Source of the DNA: Chara braunii
Lineage: Eukaryota > Streptophyta > Charophyceae > Charales > Characeae
Direction of reading: 5' to 3'
Assembly (NCBI GenBank): GCA_003427395.1
Contig: BFEA01000023.1
Coordinates: 5,033,066-5,059,931 of the forward strand
DNA length: 26,866 nucleotides
Shown here: positions 1 to 9,420 of the stretch, one piece after another
How positions within the stretch are numbered: the first letter of the stretch is position 1
How the letters are laid out: each line of letters begins with the position of its first letter
The notes under the pieces: generated by a model
What the model was told of the DNA's origin: nothing
Databases searched by the model: none
Seen by the model: the letters and a program-made list of their open reading frames with translations, nothing else
Made by a program: the position numbers and the translations under genes

Positions 1-639
1 GAAGAGGAGCGGAGAAAAACGCAATATTCCTTATTTTCTTCATTTTTCACTACATTTAATCTTAGGGGAAATTCCCTTGTTATTTTATGTTTTCGGCAAT
101 GAAATTAAAAACATAAAAAAATATTAAAAATGGTAAAAGGAAAGGAAACAAAACGAAATCGGTTATTTATAAAAATTTTCTTGGAATTTAATTTTGGCAA
201 ACTTACGATTAATCTAATATTTCCAAAGAAAAGGGAAGAATGACGAAAATTGATGAAAGGGACGGGAACTCATGATTATCAGGAGGGGGACCTAATTTCG
301 CCTCGATTACTCCGAAGCTAGTTCTGACCCTGGATTGAATATTTTCCCTGGGTTTTGTCATTTTTTTATTACCCCTGACGGCTGAGATTTCCTGAGTCGC
401 TTTCCTTGGTTTGCTTGATCACTAACACTGACCACTGTTAAGACGTTCTGAGTGCGGGGGACACATGGACAGGCGCGCGACTGACGTGCTTCGGGTGCGG
501 TAGATACCTGTGTCACTACGGTGACGTATTTTCAGACTCCGGACAGCTGCGCTGATTTATTCTGACAGATATTCCAGTTTTGGGACCTCGGCGGCAGATT
601 GTTTTCAGGTCCGGAAAAGTTGCGGCACTGTATATCAGG
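1..639. other. Gene-free flank, AT-rich then mixed
   Basis: No open frame of useful length and no recognised RNA gene. The first 250 bases are A/T-rich and the remainder is mixed in composition. I see no clear repeat structure until the block starting at 640. Confidence 0.6.
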
Positions 640-863
640 CTCGGGACACTGGTGGGAAACAGGCTTGGTACTATTATTTATTTGAGACCGCCTGGCTCGG
701 TACGCTGGTTTGAAACAGGGCCGGTATATTTATTTGGCTGAGACCGGCTGGTTCGGGACACTGGTTGGAAACAGGCCAGTACTATTATTTATTTGAGACC
801 GGCTGGCTCGGGACACTGGTTGGAAACAGGCTCGGTACGCTGGTTTGAAACAGGCCCGGTATA
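640..863. repeat. Tandem repeat, about 56 bp unit, imperfect
   Basis: Four to five imperfect copies of a unit reading roughly CTCGGGACACTGGTTGGAAA followed by CAGGC, a TATTATTTATTTGAGAC segment and CGGCTGG. Two unit variants alternate: GGACACTGGTTGGAAACAGG and GGTACGCTGGTTTGAAACAGG. The TATTTATTTGAGAC spacer is missing from the last copies. This is a local satellite-like array with no coding character. Confidence 0.8.
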
Positions 864-1106
864 ATTCTGGTACCGCTGCCTGGGCGGGCCCAGGCTTGCG
901 AGCCTGGCCTAGACTAAGTCATTGGTCCGCGTCCGCTAACGCTCACAGGCAAGAGTGCGGCCAGGATATAGGAGAGGCCAGTGGACCACATGAGGGAGGA
1001 AGGTGTACGTGGTGTACACCGCGGAAAAGCTCCGTTCCGGGGGAAGCATGCCAGGTGTACACAGCGGAATACAGCGTGCGTCTAGGCAGGTCAACGAGCG
1101 GGGAGC

Positions 1107-1689
1107 GGAGGAGAGAAGACTGTGAGTGAGAGAGAGAGTAGACTGTGTGTGAGAGAGAGAGTAGACTGTGTGAGAGGGAGAGAGAAGACTGTGAGTAAGA
1201 GAGAGAGTAGACTGTGTGAGAGGGAGAGAGAAGACTGTAAGTGAGAGAGAGAGTAGACTGTGTGAGAGGAAGAGAGAAGACTGTGTGAGAGGAAGAGAGA
1301 AGACTGTGAGTGAGAGAGAGAGCAGACTGTGTGAGAGGGAGAGAGAAGACTGGGAGAGAGAGAGAGAGAAGACTGTGTGTGGGAGAGAGAGTAGACTGTG
1401 TGAGAGGGAGAGAGAAGACTGTGAGTAAGAGAGAGAGTAGACTGTGTGAGAGGGAGAGAGAAGACTGTGAGTGAGAGAGAGAGTAGACTGTGTGAGGGGG
1501 AGAGAGAAGACTGTGAGAGAGAGAGAAGACTGTGTGTGAGAGAGAGAGAAGACTGTGTGAGAGAGAGAGAGAAGACTGTGTGNGGGAGAGAGAAGACTGT
1601 GAGAGAGAGAGAAGACTGTGTGTGAGAGAGAGAGAAGACTGTGTGAGAGAGAGAGAGAAGACTGTGTGTGAGAGAGAGTGAAGACTGTG

Positions 1690-1722
<33 letters not shown>
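1107..1722. repeat. GA-rich minisatellite with AGACTGTGTG core
   Basis: About 600 bases of GAGAGAGAGA runs interrupted every 20-25 bases by AGACTGTG or AGACTGTGTGTG. Two variants, AGAAGACTG and GAGTAGACTG, alternate to give a higher-order period of roughly 45 bases. It ends in a pure GA run at about 1693-1721. The array lacks stop codons on both strands, so it creates long artefactual frames: Arg/Glu-rich on plus and Ser/Leu-rich on minus. Plus-strand RNA would be almost entirely purine. Confidence 0.9.
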
Positions 1723-1725
<3 letters not shown>

Positions 1726-2542
1726 CGAGCGAAAAGCGGGGGGGGGGATTTACTGCAGAGGAAGAGTGCATCTGGCCCGAATGGCAGCCCGGTTCATTCA
1801 CAAGGCTTGAGATACAGCGGGGCCGAGCGAGGGAGCAAACCGCGCTTGTGCGGAAAGAAGGAGCGGTGCTGCCGTTGGCATGAGCTTGAACACGTGCGGC
1901 CGATGCTGAGGCTTTGACCGGGAGTCTATGATTGAGGATGGCTCTTGATAGATAAACTTTGACGCGTGATTGAAAACAGAGTCGAATGATTAAAGACAAC
2001 TTGATGGTGATGTGCGCCTATTGATTGATCGATTAATTGGTTTATTGATTGATTGACGAGAGGACAAAACGAGCTACCAGCGCTGTACATAGTGATGGTT
2101 GCGCAACATAAATAGTGGAGATGTATGGTGCCTTATTGATGATGTGATTGATATCCGAACGACTGATCTTCGAGTGTAATTGGCTGGCCGTGAAAGAAAT
2201 TGGCACAGGGAACGGTATTGAGTGGTCGGTCCATGATCGAGTGAGGAGAGAGGAAACATAATGACTTTTCTTTTTTTTGTGTGGTAGGATACTTAGTGTT
2301 GGCTATCCATCTGCTCAGGGCAAGAGACTGTATCAGATGGACGGGCAGCCGGCCGAGATGAACGATTACTATGATCGAATGCCGTGTGCACGCTGTTGAA
2401 CACAAAGAAGCCATTGATGTCTGTCTGTGACTCTGTGTGCATGATCTACTGTGCATGAGTGGCGATGTTGCACGCTTACGGCAATGCTCGAACNTGATGA
2501 GCTGCAGAACAGAGTCCATAAGTCACGTTTTTGAGTGCTTGG
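1723..2542. other. Gene-free stretch with short ATTG repeats
   Basis: No supported gene. A degenerate GATT/ATTG run lies at about 2018-2056, and several GATTGA-like words occur between 1920 and 2250. The short frames here contain no recognisable domain. Confidence 0.5.
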
Positions 2543-2624
2543 TAGCCTGATTAGTCTCCATGGTTAATTGCTTTCTGATCGAATAGCCTGATTGGTCCCC
2601 ATGGTTATTTGTTTTCTGATCGAA
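2543..2624. repeat. 41 bp direct tandem duplication
   Basis: Two adjacent 41-base copies (2543-2583 and 2584-2624) begin TAGCCTGATT and end CTGATCGAA. They differ at about five positions, mostly transitions. This is a simple local duplication in non-coding DNA. Confidence 0.85.
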
Positions 2625-2940
2625 TGACATTCAATGTGNAATGGATGGGTTATGGTCAACGTCAACAGTGGAGCGGGAAGGGGGATAGATGATTTGACTG
2701 ACTACACGGCTGGATAAAAAGGGGGACGAAAACGACGCTCTCGCCAGCATCTTAAGCAATGCTCAGACTAGGACATTTGCGACTACTCTAGGCGGATTGC
2801 TGACATATGCATCGCAGAAAGTCCTTATACTACTGTATTTCACAGACTCAAGAGCTCAAGATAGCCTTCGGGAGTGTCAATATGGTGCCAAACTGTGAGC
2901 CGTTCACATGATCTTATTGAATGTTGAAAGAGTCAGGACC
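2625..2940. other. Gene-free stretch
   Basis: No open frame of note and no structure that I can support. It includes an N at 2639. Confidence 0.4.
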
Positions 2941-2949
2941 GCAGCATAA

Positions 2950-3240
2950 CAGATCAGACCAAACCAAGCCAAAAATCAGATCAGACCAAGCCAGACCAAG
3001 ATCAGGACCAGACCAGATCAGTTCATCAAGATAAAGACCAGACCAGATCAGATCATATCAGACCAGTTCAGATCACCAGACCAGACTCAGACCACACGGG
3101 TTGAGACCGGACTCATACTCTACCTGAAGAGACCAGACACATACCATTCCAGACGAGACCGGACTCAGACTGTACCGGCTGAGGCCAGACCTGGACCGAA
3201 CCGGCTACGACCCAGATTGGGTCAAACCAGATGCGACCAG
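2950..3240. repeat. Degenerate GACCA/GATCA short-period repeat
   Basis: About 290 bases are built from AGACCA, AGATCA and similar 5-6 base words (for example CAGACCAGATCAG). The array decays toward its 3' end into GAGACCGGACTCAGAC. A similar degenerate array recurs at about 15480-15720. Confidence 0.8.
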
Positions 3241-3598
3241 ATTGTTCTTTAAGCATATCCCCATGCCTGAATGGTGAATTGGGCTTTGGTTTCTCCTGAG
3301 GTAATGACTTAGTGTTACATTTGTTGAGTTGCTGTGTGATGTCTTCTGATTTGTTGCTTCACCTCCTCCTGCTGTTGGCGTTGAGCTAGGTGTCACTCAC
3401 CAACATGGTGCAGACCAGAACCCAGGACCGACCTCTCACAGATGTACAGATGTAGTAAAGATTGCACAGCGGAAGGCTGAAATACCAATAATCAGACCCA
3501 ATCAATGTTGTGACACAGACTGAATATCATCATCATCATCACGTGGTGTGAAGGGGGACCTGACGCTATCACACACAGACGAAGTGCCAGGCACTGAC
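3241..3598. other. Gene-free stretch with short ATC run
   Basis: No gene supported. A short ATC trinucleotide run lies at about 3526-3541. The small minus-strand frame spanning 3205-3396 shows no recognisable domain. Confidence 0.4.
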
Positions 3599-3822
3599 AT
3601 ACATGGATGGGGAGGAAGGAGAGACGAAAGAGAGAGAGAGCAGGCACACGCAGAGGGGGAGAAAGACAGGGAGAGAGAGAGAGAGGGATAGCTGATTCAC
3701 GCAGAGAGAGGGGGACTGGAACTGAGTTAGACAGGGAGAGAGAGAGAGAGGGATAGCAGGTTCACGCAGAGAGAGGGGAACTGGGACTGAGACAGACAGA
3801 GGCAGAGAGAGGGAGTGAGAGT
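3599..3822. repeat. GA-rich array with about 70 bp higher-order unit
   Basis: A purine-rich block contains at least two near-identical copies of a unit with GACAGGGAGAGAGAGAGAG, then GGATAGC, then TTCACGCAGAGAGAGGGG (about 3667-3715 and 3730-3778). It lies immediately upstream of the GC-rich hAT region. Confidence 0.75.
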
Positions 3823-4040
3823 GCCAGTTTTAACTTTGCTACTCTTCTATTTTATCATACTCTTCCTAATTGCTGAAAAGCGCTGTGTGACGACGGGGCT
3901 CGACGGATCTTGAACTTGATTGGCCCCTTTCACCCTACTGGTCGCTGAGGACCTCGGAGCGGGCGCGGCGAAGTGACAGGCGCCGTAGCCCATGGCTTCA
4001 GCGAACGGTAGGTAGCCCCCTCCCCGGGTTTCCTCAAAGC

Positions 4041-6684
4041 GTGCCACAGGGGCGCAAGAGACAGCGGCAGTCAAGACTGGACGAGGTGTACGATCCGGAT
4101 GGGCAGGCCGAATTCAGGGACACTTTTTTGCAGTGGGCCTACGATGTCGGTATTCCGTTCGCTGCATTTAGGAGGCAGTCATGGCTTCGGCACAAGAAGC
4201 AGTTGGCCTCCATGCCTCGCGGAGTGCGGCCAGTTTATCCGTCCTTCAAGGACATCGGGGGCGTTGGTATTTGATGAGCAGCGAGGGAAGGTTGCCGTGA
4301 TGTTGAGGGAGGTCCGTAGTTCGTTTGAGTCGATAGGGGCCACCATTTTGTCGGACGGTAGGCAGTCGCGAGACGCTAGGCCTATAGTCAACTTCCTCGC
4401 AGCCGCCAAGCGCGGTGCCCTCTTATACGCCACCGTCCAGCNAGACGGTTCAGTGTCCGAGACGGCACAGATCGTCCTGAGGAGGTGGAAGGCCATTTTT
4501 CGGTCTTTCCCTCCGAAGGACGTGTTGGCCATTTGCACGGACTCTGCGTCGAACTACACGTCGGCCGCAAAGCTCCTTGCGAAGGACTCTGATCTGAACA
4601 CTCGCCATATCACTTGGCTCCCGTGTGCCACCCACGTGGCCAACTTGATGTTGTCTGACATCGGGACACGGGTTCCTTGGGTTACGGACACCATTTTCAG
4701 GGCTCGGGCGTTGGTGCGATTCATTAAATCGCACGGCGCGGCTTATCCCCTGTTCAGGGTGAAAAGCCGTCGCCGCACACTTGTGCACCCAGTGGAGACG
4801 CGATTCGCGTCTGTTTTTTTTATGTTTGTGTGTTTGTTGGCGAGGCGTAATGCCTTGGAGAGCATGCTTCATGATGACGAGTGGGACAAGATCCCATGGG
4901 AGTCGTCGAAGCGTAGACAGGCTCTGTGGGTTCGACAGCTCATCCGCTGCGCCGGTTTCTGGCGCAACGTTCAGCACGCTGTCGCAGTCACGACCCTTGT
5001 CCACCAGCTGCTGAGGAGATTGGACAGGGGCGGCATGATCATGTCCACGATGTACTCATGGTCACAGGAGTTGGTACGGCAGGTGGCTGCTGCTGACGTC
5101 CCTGATGACATGCGGGGGCCTTGCGTGGAGGTGGTGCAGATCCGCACTATGCATATGCTCGAGCCTGCGCACGCTGCGGTGCACCTGCTCAACCCCCGCA
5201 GACGCTCTCTCCGTTACTACGAGTCCGCCCGCAGGACAGCTGCGGACCTCGAGGTCGTCACCGAGTGCGACTCGTTTTTGTTGGCGCAAACAGGCGGTGA
5301 TCGTGCTAGGGATGCATACTTGCGGGTGCGTGAGCAGATGCGATCCTTCCACTCCAGGGTCTGCCACCACACAGAGAGGGTGATGAGGGACGCCGAGGCG
5401 GAGGCCTGTGTAGGGGACGAGGAGACGAGCAGGTCCGCGTCATGGTGGGTGGAGCACGACGCATGCTTCCCGGACTTGCAGGAGATCGCTGGCCGTGTGA
5501 TGCACATGTGGATGTCCGCCTCTCCTGCTGAGAGGAATTGGGCAGAGCATGAGCGCATTCACACGGCCAAGCGCAATAAGCTCGAATTCAGGAAGGTCGC
5601 GCAGTTAGTTGAGATTGCTACAAATCTCAAACTACTTGGATGCAGCGAGCGGAGTGGGGGGTACGTTCTTCCGTGGGGTCACATGGCGACCTTGGCTGAG
5701 GCGCAGCCAGAGGAGTATACACACCCGGTAGTCGCAGATGAGGANGAGGAGGAGGAGCCTGAGCCAGAGGAGTGGGGAGCTAGACCTCAGACAGCAGTGC
5801 TGGCACACGAGATCGCTGCACAGGTTCATCGCTTCCAGCAGCAGGGTGCTCGTCGACCAGCGGGGGTTGCCGAGGTTTTCGGTGCCAGAGCCGAGATACT
5901 CCATCCTTACGACTACGTGCCTCCACCGCCAGCAGAGCCAGTGCAGGCGTCGGAGGAGCAGACGGACTCGGAGGTCGGAGAGGATTTGCCACCTGGTGTA
6001 GATAAGAGTGCGGAGAGACTCTACAACACATACGGAGGAGGAGCCGATGGATTCCAGCCANGCTGCACATTCATTCGCGAGAGCGACGACGATCCCATCC
6101 CCGCCACCGATGTAGGGTTGGATGGTGGACAGCGAGACACGGACGACGCGGCCGCCGCCGCCGCCGACGAGCCGTTACTGCTTCGCAGAGCACGGTTGGC
6201 GCAGCAGGGAGCCGCGCGGCCCGCGCCTGCCGCCAAGGGTCTCAGGAGATCGGCGAGGCTGCAGCAAACGCAGGCGGGATCGACTTCAGGTGGTAGACGC
6301 GAGGCGTCGGACTACCTAGACGACATCAGAGATGAGGAGCATTTGCCGAGCCAGCATACGCCCGCCTCGACACCTCGAGGCGACAGTCAGCAGAGGGAGT
6401 TGCGCACGAGTGACTTTCAGGGCCTTGGACCAGGATTTGCGGGCAGCGGTGTTCGAGGGAGGGCTGATGGGCGAGAGAGAGTGGGGGATGAGGCCGAGTA
6501 CCATCCTGTGCAGGGTGGTGGTCCAAAGTCCGTGGAGGAGCTCCATGCTCAGATGGATCGAGAGGAGGAGCAGCGGCTGGAGCAGTTGCAGAGAGAGTGG
6601 GTGGGCAGAGATAAGTACATGGCGGAGCAGCAGCGTGCTAGAGACTTGGAGATGGTACTGCAGTCCGTGATGAGGGTGGGGTAG
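4041..6684 (+). pseudogene. hAT transposase (DUF659 plus hAT dimerisation), one frameshift
   Basis: Transposase-like protein that in the hAT family cuts and re-inserts its own element. The N-terminal part is read in one frame (about 4041-4260, with RDTFLQWAYDVGIPFAAF as in hAT/DUF659 proteins), and the rest in the next frame to 6684. The two join if one G is surplus in the run at 4257-4261. In the main frame, counted from 4099, SDGRQSRDARPIVNF (Asp near residue 86) and CTDSASNYTSAAKLL (Asp near 148) match the first two catalytic acids of the family. WWVEHDACFPDL (near 449) and SPAERNWAEHERIH (Glu near 478) match the C-terminal hAT dimerisation region and third acid. An acidic, Pro-rich tail and a coiled coil (about 808-855) follow. 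I see no BED zinc finger, so the true 5' end may lie upstream or be lost. Codons at 4442, 5745 and 6061 contain N. The shift could be a real mutation, an assembly error or an unrecognised tiny intron. Confidence 0.8.
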
Positions 6685-7334
6685 AGCATAGCGTTCGTAC
6701 AGTCCCGCACGCGTTTCCAGCCGACGCAGCGATACCCGATACCGCAGTGCCCGAGACGTCGCCCCAGGGAGATGTGGACTCCGGGTCTGCCGCGGGAGGA
6801 GAGTTAGGTGCGTTTGAGTATGGCGATCCGATCGTGTCCGACGTCAGAATTGGGTTGTGTGCGGCGGGCACATTGCAGCCAGGCGATGCAGCCACTCAGG
6901 AGGCAGTTCCCATGGACGACGATTCAGGCGAGTTGGATGGACGCCGCATACCCGATGCGGAGGGCGATGATGGGGCGGGTGATGCCGACCGTTTTGCACC
7001 TGCGCACAACACCGGTCCAGGTCGATCGACACACGGGTCGATTGGGGTTGACGCATGTGGACCTGTACAGGGCGATGCACATGTAGACGATGCTGGAGGC
7101 AGTATGTCGTGGGCGTTGGTGTCGTGTCATCCTTCACTGGTCGCGCACGAGGATGCGTCACATCCTGCGGAGGGTAGAGGTGGTGTTGATGAGCAGCGGC
7201 TTCGGGTGCACGCACGACTCGCATCCCCCCAGTCACACCTCCTCCACCGACTAGGATCCGCAGCAGTCCGACAACTGTCACGGGCAGGGAGAGAGAGAGA
7301 GGCCACATGTCCTCGTCGTCATCGCCTCGCCTAG
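6642..7334 (+). CDS. Open frame after the hAT transposase, unrecognised
   Basis: An uninterrupted frame of about 230 codons overlaps the last 43 bases of the transposase frame and runs on in another phase. Its middle part is Gly/Asp/Ala-rich with low sequence complexity (for example DDDSGELDGRRIPDAEGDD). It looks more like a disordered protein tail than random DNA, and its composition matches the transposase C-terminus. There is no convincing ATG near its start. It may be a frameshifted continuation of the transposase C-terminal extension rather than a gene of its own. The last third, rich in His/Arg/Leu, may be out of frame. No function assigned. Confidence 0.35.
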   Translation, partial: RLGDGTAVRDEGGVEHSVRTVPHAFPADAAIPDTAVPETSPQGDVDSGSAAGGELGAFEYGDPIVSDVRIGLCAAGTLQPGDAATQEAVPMDDDSGELDGRRIPDAEGDDGAGDADRFAPAHNTGPGRSTHGSIGVDACGPVQGDAHVDDAGGSMSWALVSCHPSLVAHEDASHPAEGRGGVDEQRLRVHARLASPQSHLLHRLGSAAVRQLSRAGREREATCPRRHRLA

Positions 7335-7843
7335 ACACACAGCAGTCGCTTCACCGTTCGTGGAGCACAGTGCGACGAGTTGACGACGGTGTGCGGGGTG
7401 ATTTTGCGGCGCATCAGGCATGGTTGAGCGAGGAGCAGAGACCGGCACCGAGTTTGAGGACTGCTTATCACATTCTCGGCATGCCTAGATACGGCGCGCG
7501 CAGAGGCTTACTTTTAGGTTCACGCATGGCCGCGCCTGCGTTGTATACTTCCGGAGGGGACGGTGTGCCGGCGCCTAGTGGAGAGCGATCTCACACCACC
7601 ATTAACGAGATACAGTCTCGTATTGCTAGGGACGAGGCGCGATTGAGAGAGTTGAGTGACACATTGCACAGGGAGCGCGCGAGGTTGGCGACGGCGCGTG
7701 CCTCAGAGGCCGACACAGAGGAGGAGCCCATCGAGGTTGTGAGGCGCAGGGAGAGAGAGAGGGAGAGATCGGCCGCGGCAGGGACACATAAGACATCATC
7801 CACACGGGGACGACGACGAGGAGGCAGGGGCGGGGGGCAGTAG
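7307..7843 (+). CDS. Small basic coiled-coil protein, hAT-associated ORF
   Basis: A 178-codon frame begins with ATG at 7307 and ends TAG at 7841-7843. The N-terminal half (MSSSSSPRLDTQQSLHRSW) is polar. A predicted coiled coil (about residues 95-130, INEIQSRIARDEARLREL) follows. The C-terminus is strongly basic, with RRRERERERS and an Arg/Gly tail ending RGRRRGGRGGGQ. The frame is coherent and amphipathic, and shares composition with the upstream transposase tail. It could be an accessory protein of the element or the detached end of a longer transposase polyprotein. The family is not recognised, so no function is assigned. Confidence 0.45.
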   Translation: MSSSSSPRLDTQQSLHRSWSTVRRVDDGVRGDFAAHQAWLSEEQRPAPSLRTAYHILGMPRYGARRGLLLGSRMAAPALYTSGGDGVPAPSGERSHTTINEIQSRIARDEARLRELSDTLHRERARLATARASEADTEEEPIEVVRRRERERERSAAAGTHKTSSTRGRRRGGRGGGQ

Positions 7844-8719
7844 ATATGTCCTCCTGTTTATGTGGATGTTCCCCATTGTTCGGTTCGTTGGTCGCTGTCT
7901 TTTGGTAGTTTATCATATGTACTTTAGTTTCACAGTTATTTATGTGTTTTTTTTTCGCCTTCCCAGGACTCCTGTGTAGTCCAAGGCGTCGGACGGTTTG
8001 TGTGTAGTCTCAGGAGTCTGGACTCATGTGTACTTTAGTTTCGCGGAGGTTCTTTGTGGTACAATTTTTATTTCTTCGTTTTTATGAGACATATGTATAC
8101 TAGTGACAACTGTTCTTTTTGTTTTTTTTGTTTTTTATGAGGATGACGTCTGTACATATGGAGAGTATGTAGTTTTCTGATGTGTGTGGATAGGAGTCAC
8201 AGGACGAGCACTCGTTCGACAGTACATTTGTGTTTGCGGGGATTTGAGTGGTATATCGCATGTTCTACGACTCGTGCAGCAGTTGCATTGCTTTTTCCCG
8301 ACGAAATGTACGACTTGCGTTCCTGATCTCCATGTCATATGTTTTGAAACCATCAGTTCATGTCAATTGCGGAATGAAAAATGTCCCCATGTGTTTTACT
8401 CTGCCGACTTGTGTTGACTTATGTATAAATACACACCTCAACGGGCCCCACCAACCCACTATTTCGAACCCCACACCTTTTGCCCTCCCCAGCCTCCCCG
8501 ACACACGATAAAACCCCCAAAATACAACCCCCTCCCTGAAACCGCAACCACCACCGGAATTTTTTTTTTTTTTTTTCCTATACGTGCCTTGCGACTTGTC
8601 AAACACCCCCGCTTCGAAAAATTTGCGAAATGGGCGGGGGGGGTATTTTTTTTTTTACCCTCGTAGGGGACAAAAATTACCCCCCCTAGAAAATCAATTT
8701 TTTTTTTTTTTTTCCGTGC
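7844..8719. other. T-rich non-coding flank of the hAT element
   Basis: No gene supported. The word TGTACTTTAGTTTC occurs twice, at about 7918 and 8029. A foldback pairs CCAGGACTCCTG with CAGGAGTCTGG at about 7968-8025. T-homopolymers occur at about 8561-8577 and 8698-8713. Near 8606-8640 a CCCCCGC/GCGGGGG inverted pair flanks a short A/T-rich loop. Confidence 0.5.
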
Positions 8720-8960
8720 ATGGGCCTGGGGACGTCATGCGCCGCCGGGAGCCGTTTACCGATTTCCGAACGGACCTCCGTTTCGGCCGCCACGGCGCCG
8801 CGCGTCCGTGCACTCGCGGCCTCGTCCGCGTCCGCGTCCGCGTACTTGTCCGCGGATGACCGCCGCCGAGAGAGATTCATAGTCCTCGCCACCTCACCTC
8901 CTCCTCCTCCTCCTCCTCCTCCTCCCACTGCTTCTCTTCCTCATCGTCCTCCTCTTCAGA
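8720..8960. repeat. GC-rich island with GTCCGC and CTC microsatellites
   Basis: This short GC-rich patch has a hexanucleotide-like TCCGCG run at about 8823-8846 and a CTC run at about 8893-8925. An open frame from an ATG at 8720 runs through it (Ala/Ser-rich, then poly-Pro), and so does a minus-strand frame (poly-Gly). Both are explained by the repeats. I do not call a gene. Confidence 0.5.
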
Positions 8961-9305
8961 CTGCAGACACGGGCCCCCAACCTTCCGCCGACCCCCAAAA
9001 CGGCCTCACCCTCCCCAACACCCCCCCTGACCCACCCAAGAACAAAGTTTCGCAAAAAAAGAANAGGGATTTAGGTAGGTCGCAATGGGTGCAGAACAGC
9101 GCCATCGTACAAAAAAAACAAAAATTGGCTCTATTTTTCACTCTCCCGGTCACTCGGGCAGGCAGGTCCAACTTACCCGGCTGCCGGGCTGGGCGAGTGG
9201 GCCCGAGCCGGTCTGGTAACCCAGCCAAAAAAAATAAAATAAAATAAAAAAAATCTTAGACAGTTAGGCAGGAACGAAGTAAGGACGTGAGTGTTGGTGA
9301 GAGCC
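8961..9305. other. Gene-free stretch upstream of the ankyrin gene
   Basis: C-rich (about 8970-9040), then A-rich segments (9048-9063, 9108-9123, 9226-9253) with a GC-rich patch between them, including CCCGGCTGCCGGGC. No gene supported. One N at 9064. Confidence 0.4.
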
Positions 9306-9317
9306 TGACACGTGTCA
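9306..9317. promoter_or_regulatory. G-box palindrome upstream of the ankyrin gene
   Basis: TGACACGTGTCA is a perfect 12 bp palindrome containing the CACGTG G-box core and the ACACGTGTC form typical of plant bZIP/bHLH sites. It ends 103 bases before the ATG at 9421 and is followed directly by CATATA. G-boxes are common in light- and plastid-related promoters of green plants, which suits the gene's likely product. The match is exact, but its function is an inference from position and motif. Confidence 0.5.
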
Positions 9318-9420
9318 TATACTTGTTTGGTGGTCATTGGAACAGAGCAAGGATAGCTGTTGCGGAGAGGCGTCCACGGCGGTGACTCCGACTTGAGGAA
9401 GGGAAGAAAATGAGGAGCCG

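Larger units (their letters stand above)
3880..7850 (+). mobile_element. hAT-superfamily DNA transposon, approximate limits
   Basis: The block is clearly more GC-rich than the DNA on both sides. It contains a DUF659/hAT transposase followed by two further open frames on the same strand. I assign it to hAT from the transposase alone. I could not identify terminal inverted repeats or an 8 bp target duplication by eye, so the limits are only where coding-like sequence starts and stops. A hairpin-capable segment with CCAGGACTCCTG and CAGGAGTCTGG lies just beyond, at about 7968-8025. Confidence 0.6.

Noticed and set aside
640-863. Possible CRISPR-like array
   Set aside because: The units are imperfect and directly abutting, with no unique spacers, and the genome is eukaryotic.
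1091-1999. 302-codon minus-strand frame rich in Ser, Leu, His and Thr
   Set aside because: It is a direct translation of the GA minisatellite on the other strand. It has no non-repeat domain and is an artefact of a stop-free repeat.
4450-5558. Several minus-strand frames opposite the hAT transposase
   Set aside because: They are shadows of a GC-rich coding strand. The plus-strand protein has conserved hAT motifs and the minus frames have none.
8720-9247. Plus-strand frame from an ATG, Ala/Ser-rich then poly-Pro
   Set aside because: Most of it is the GTCCGC and CTC microsatellites, then C-rich and A-rich DNA. No domain was recognised.
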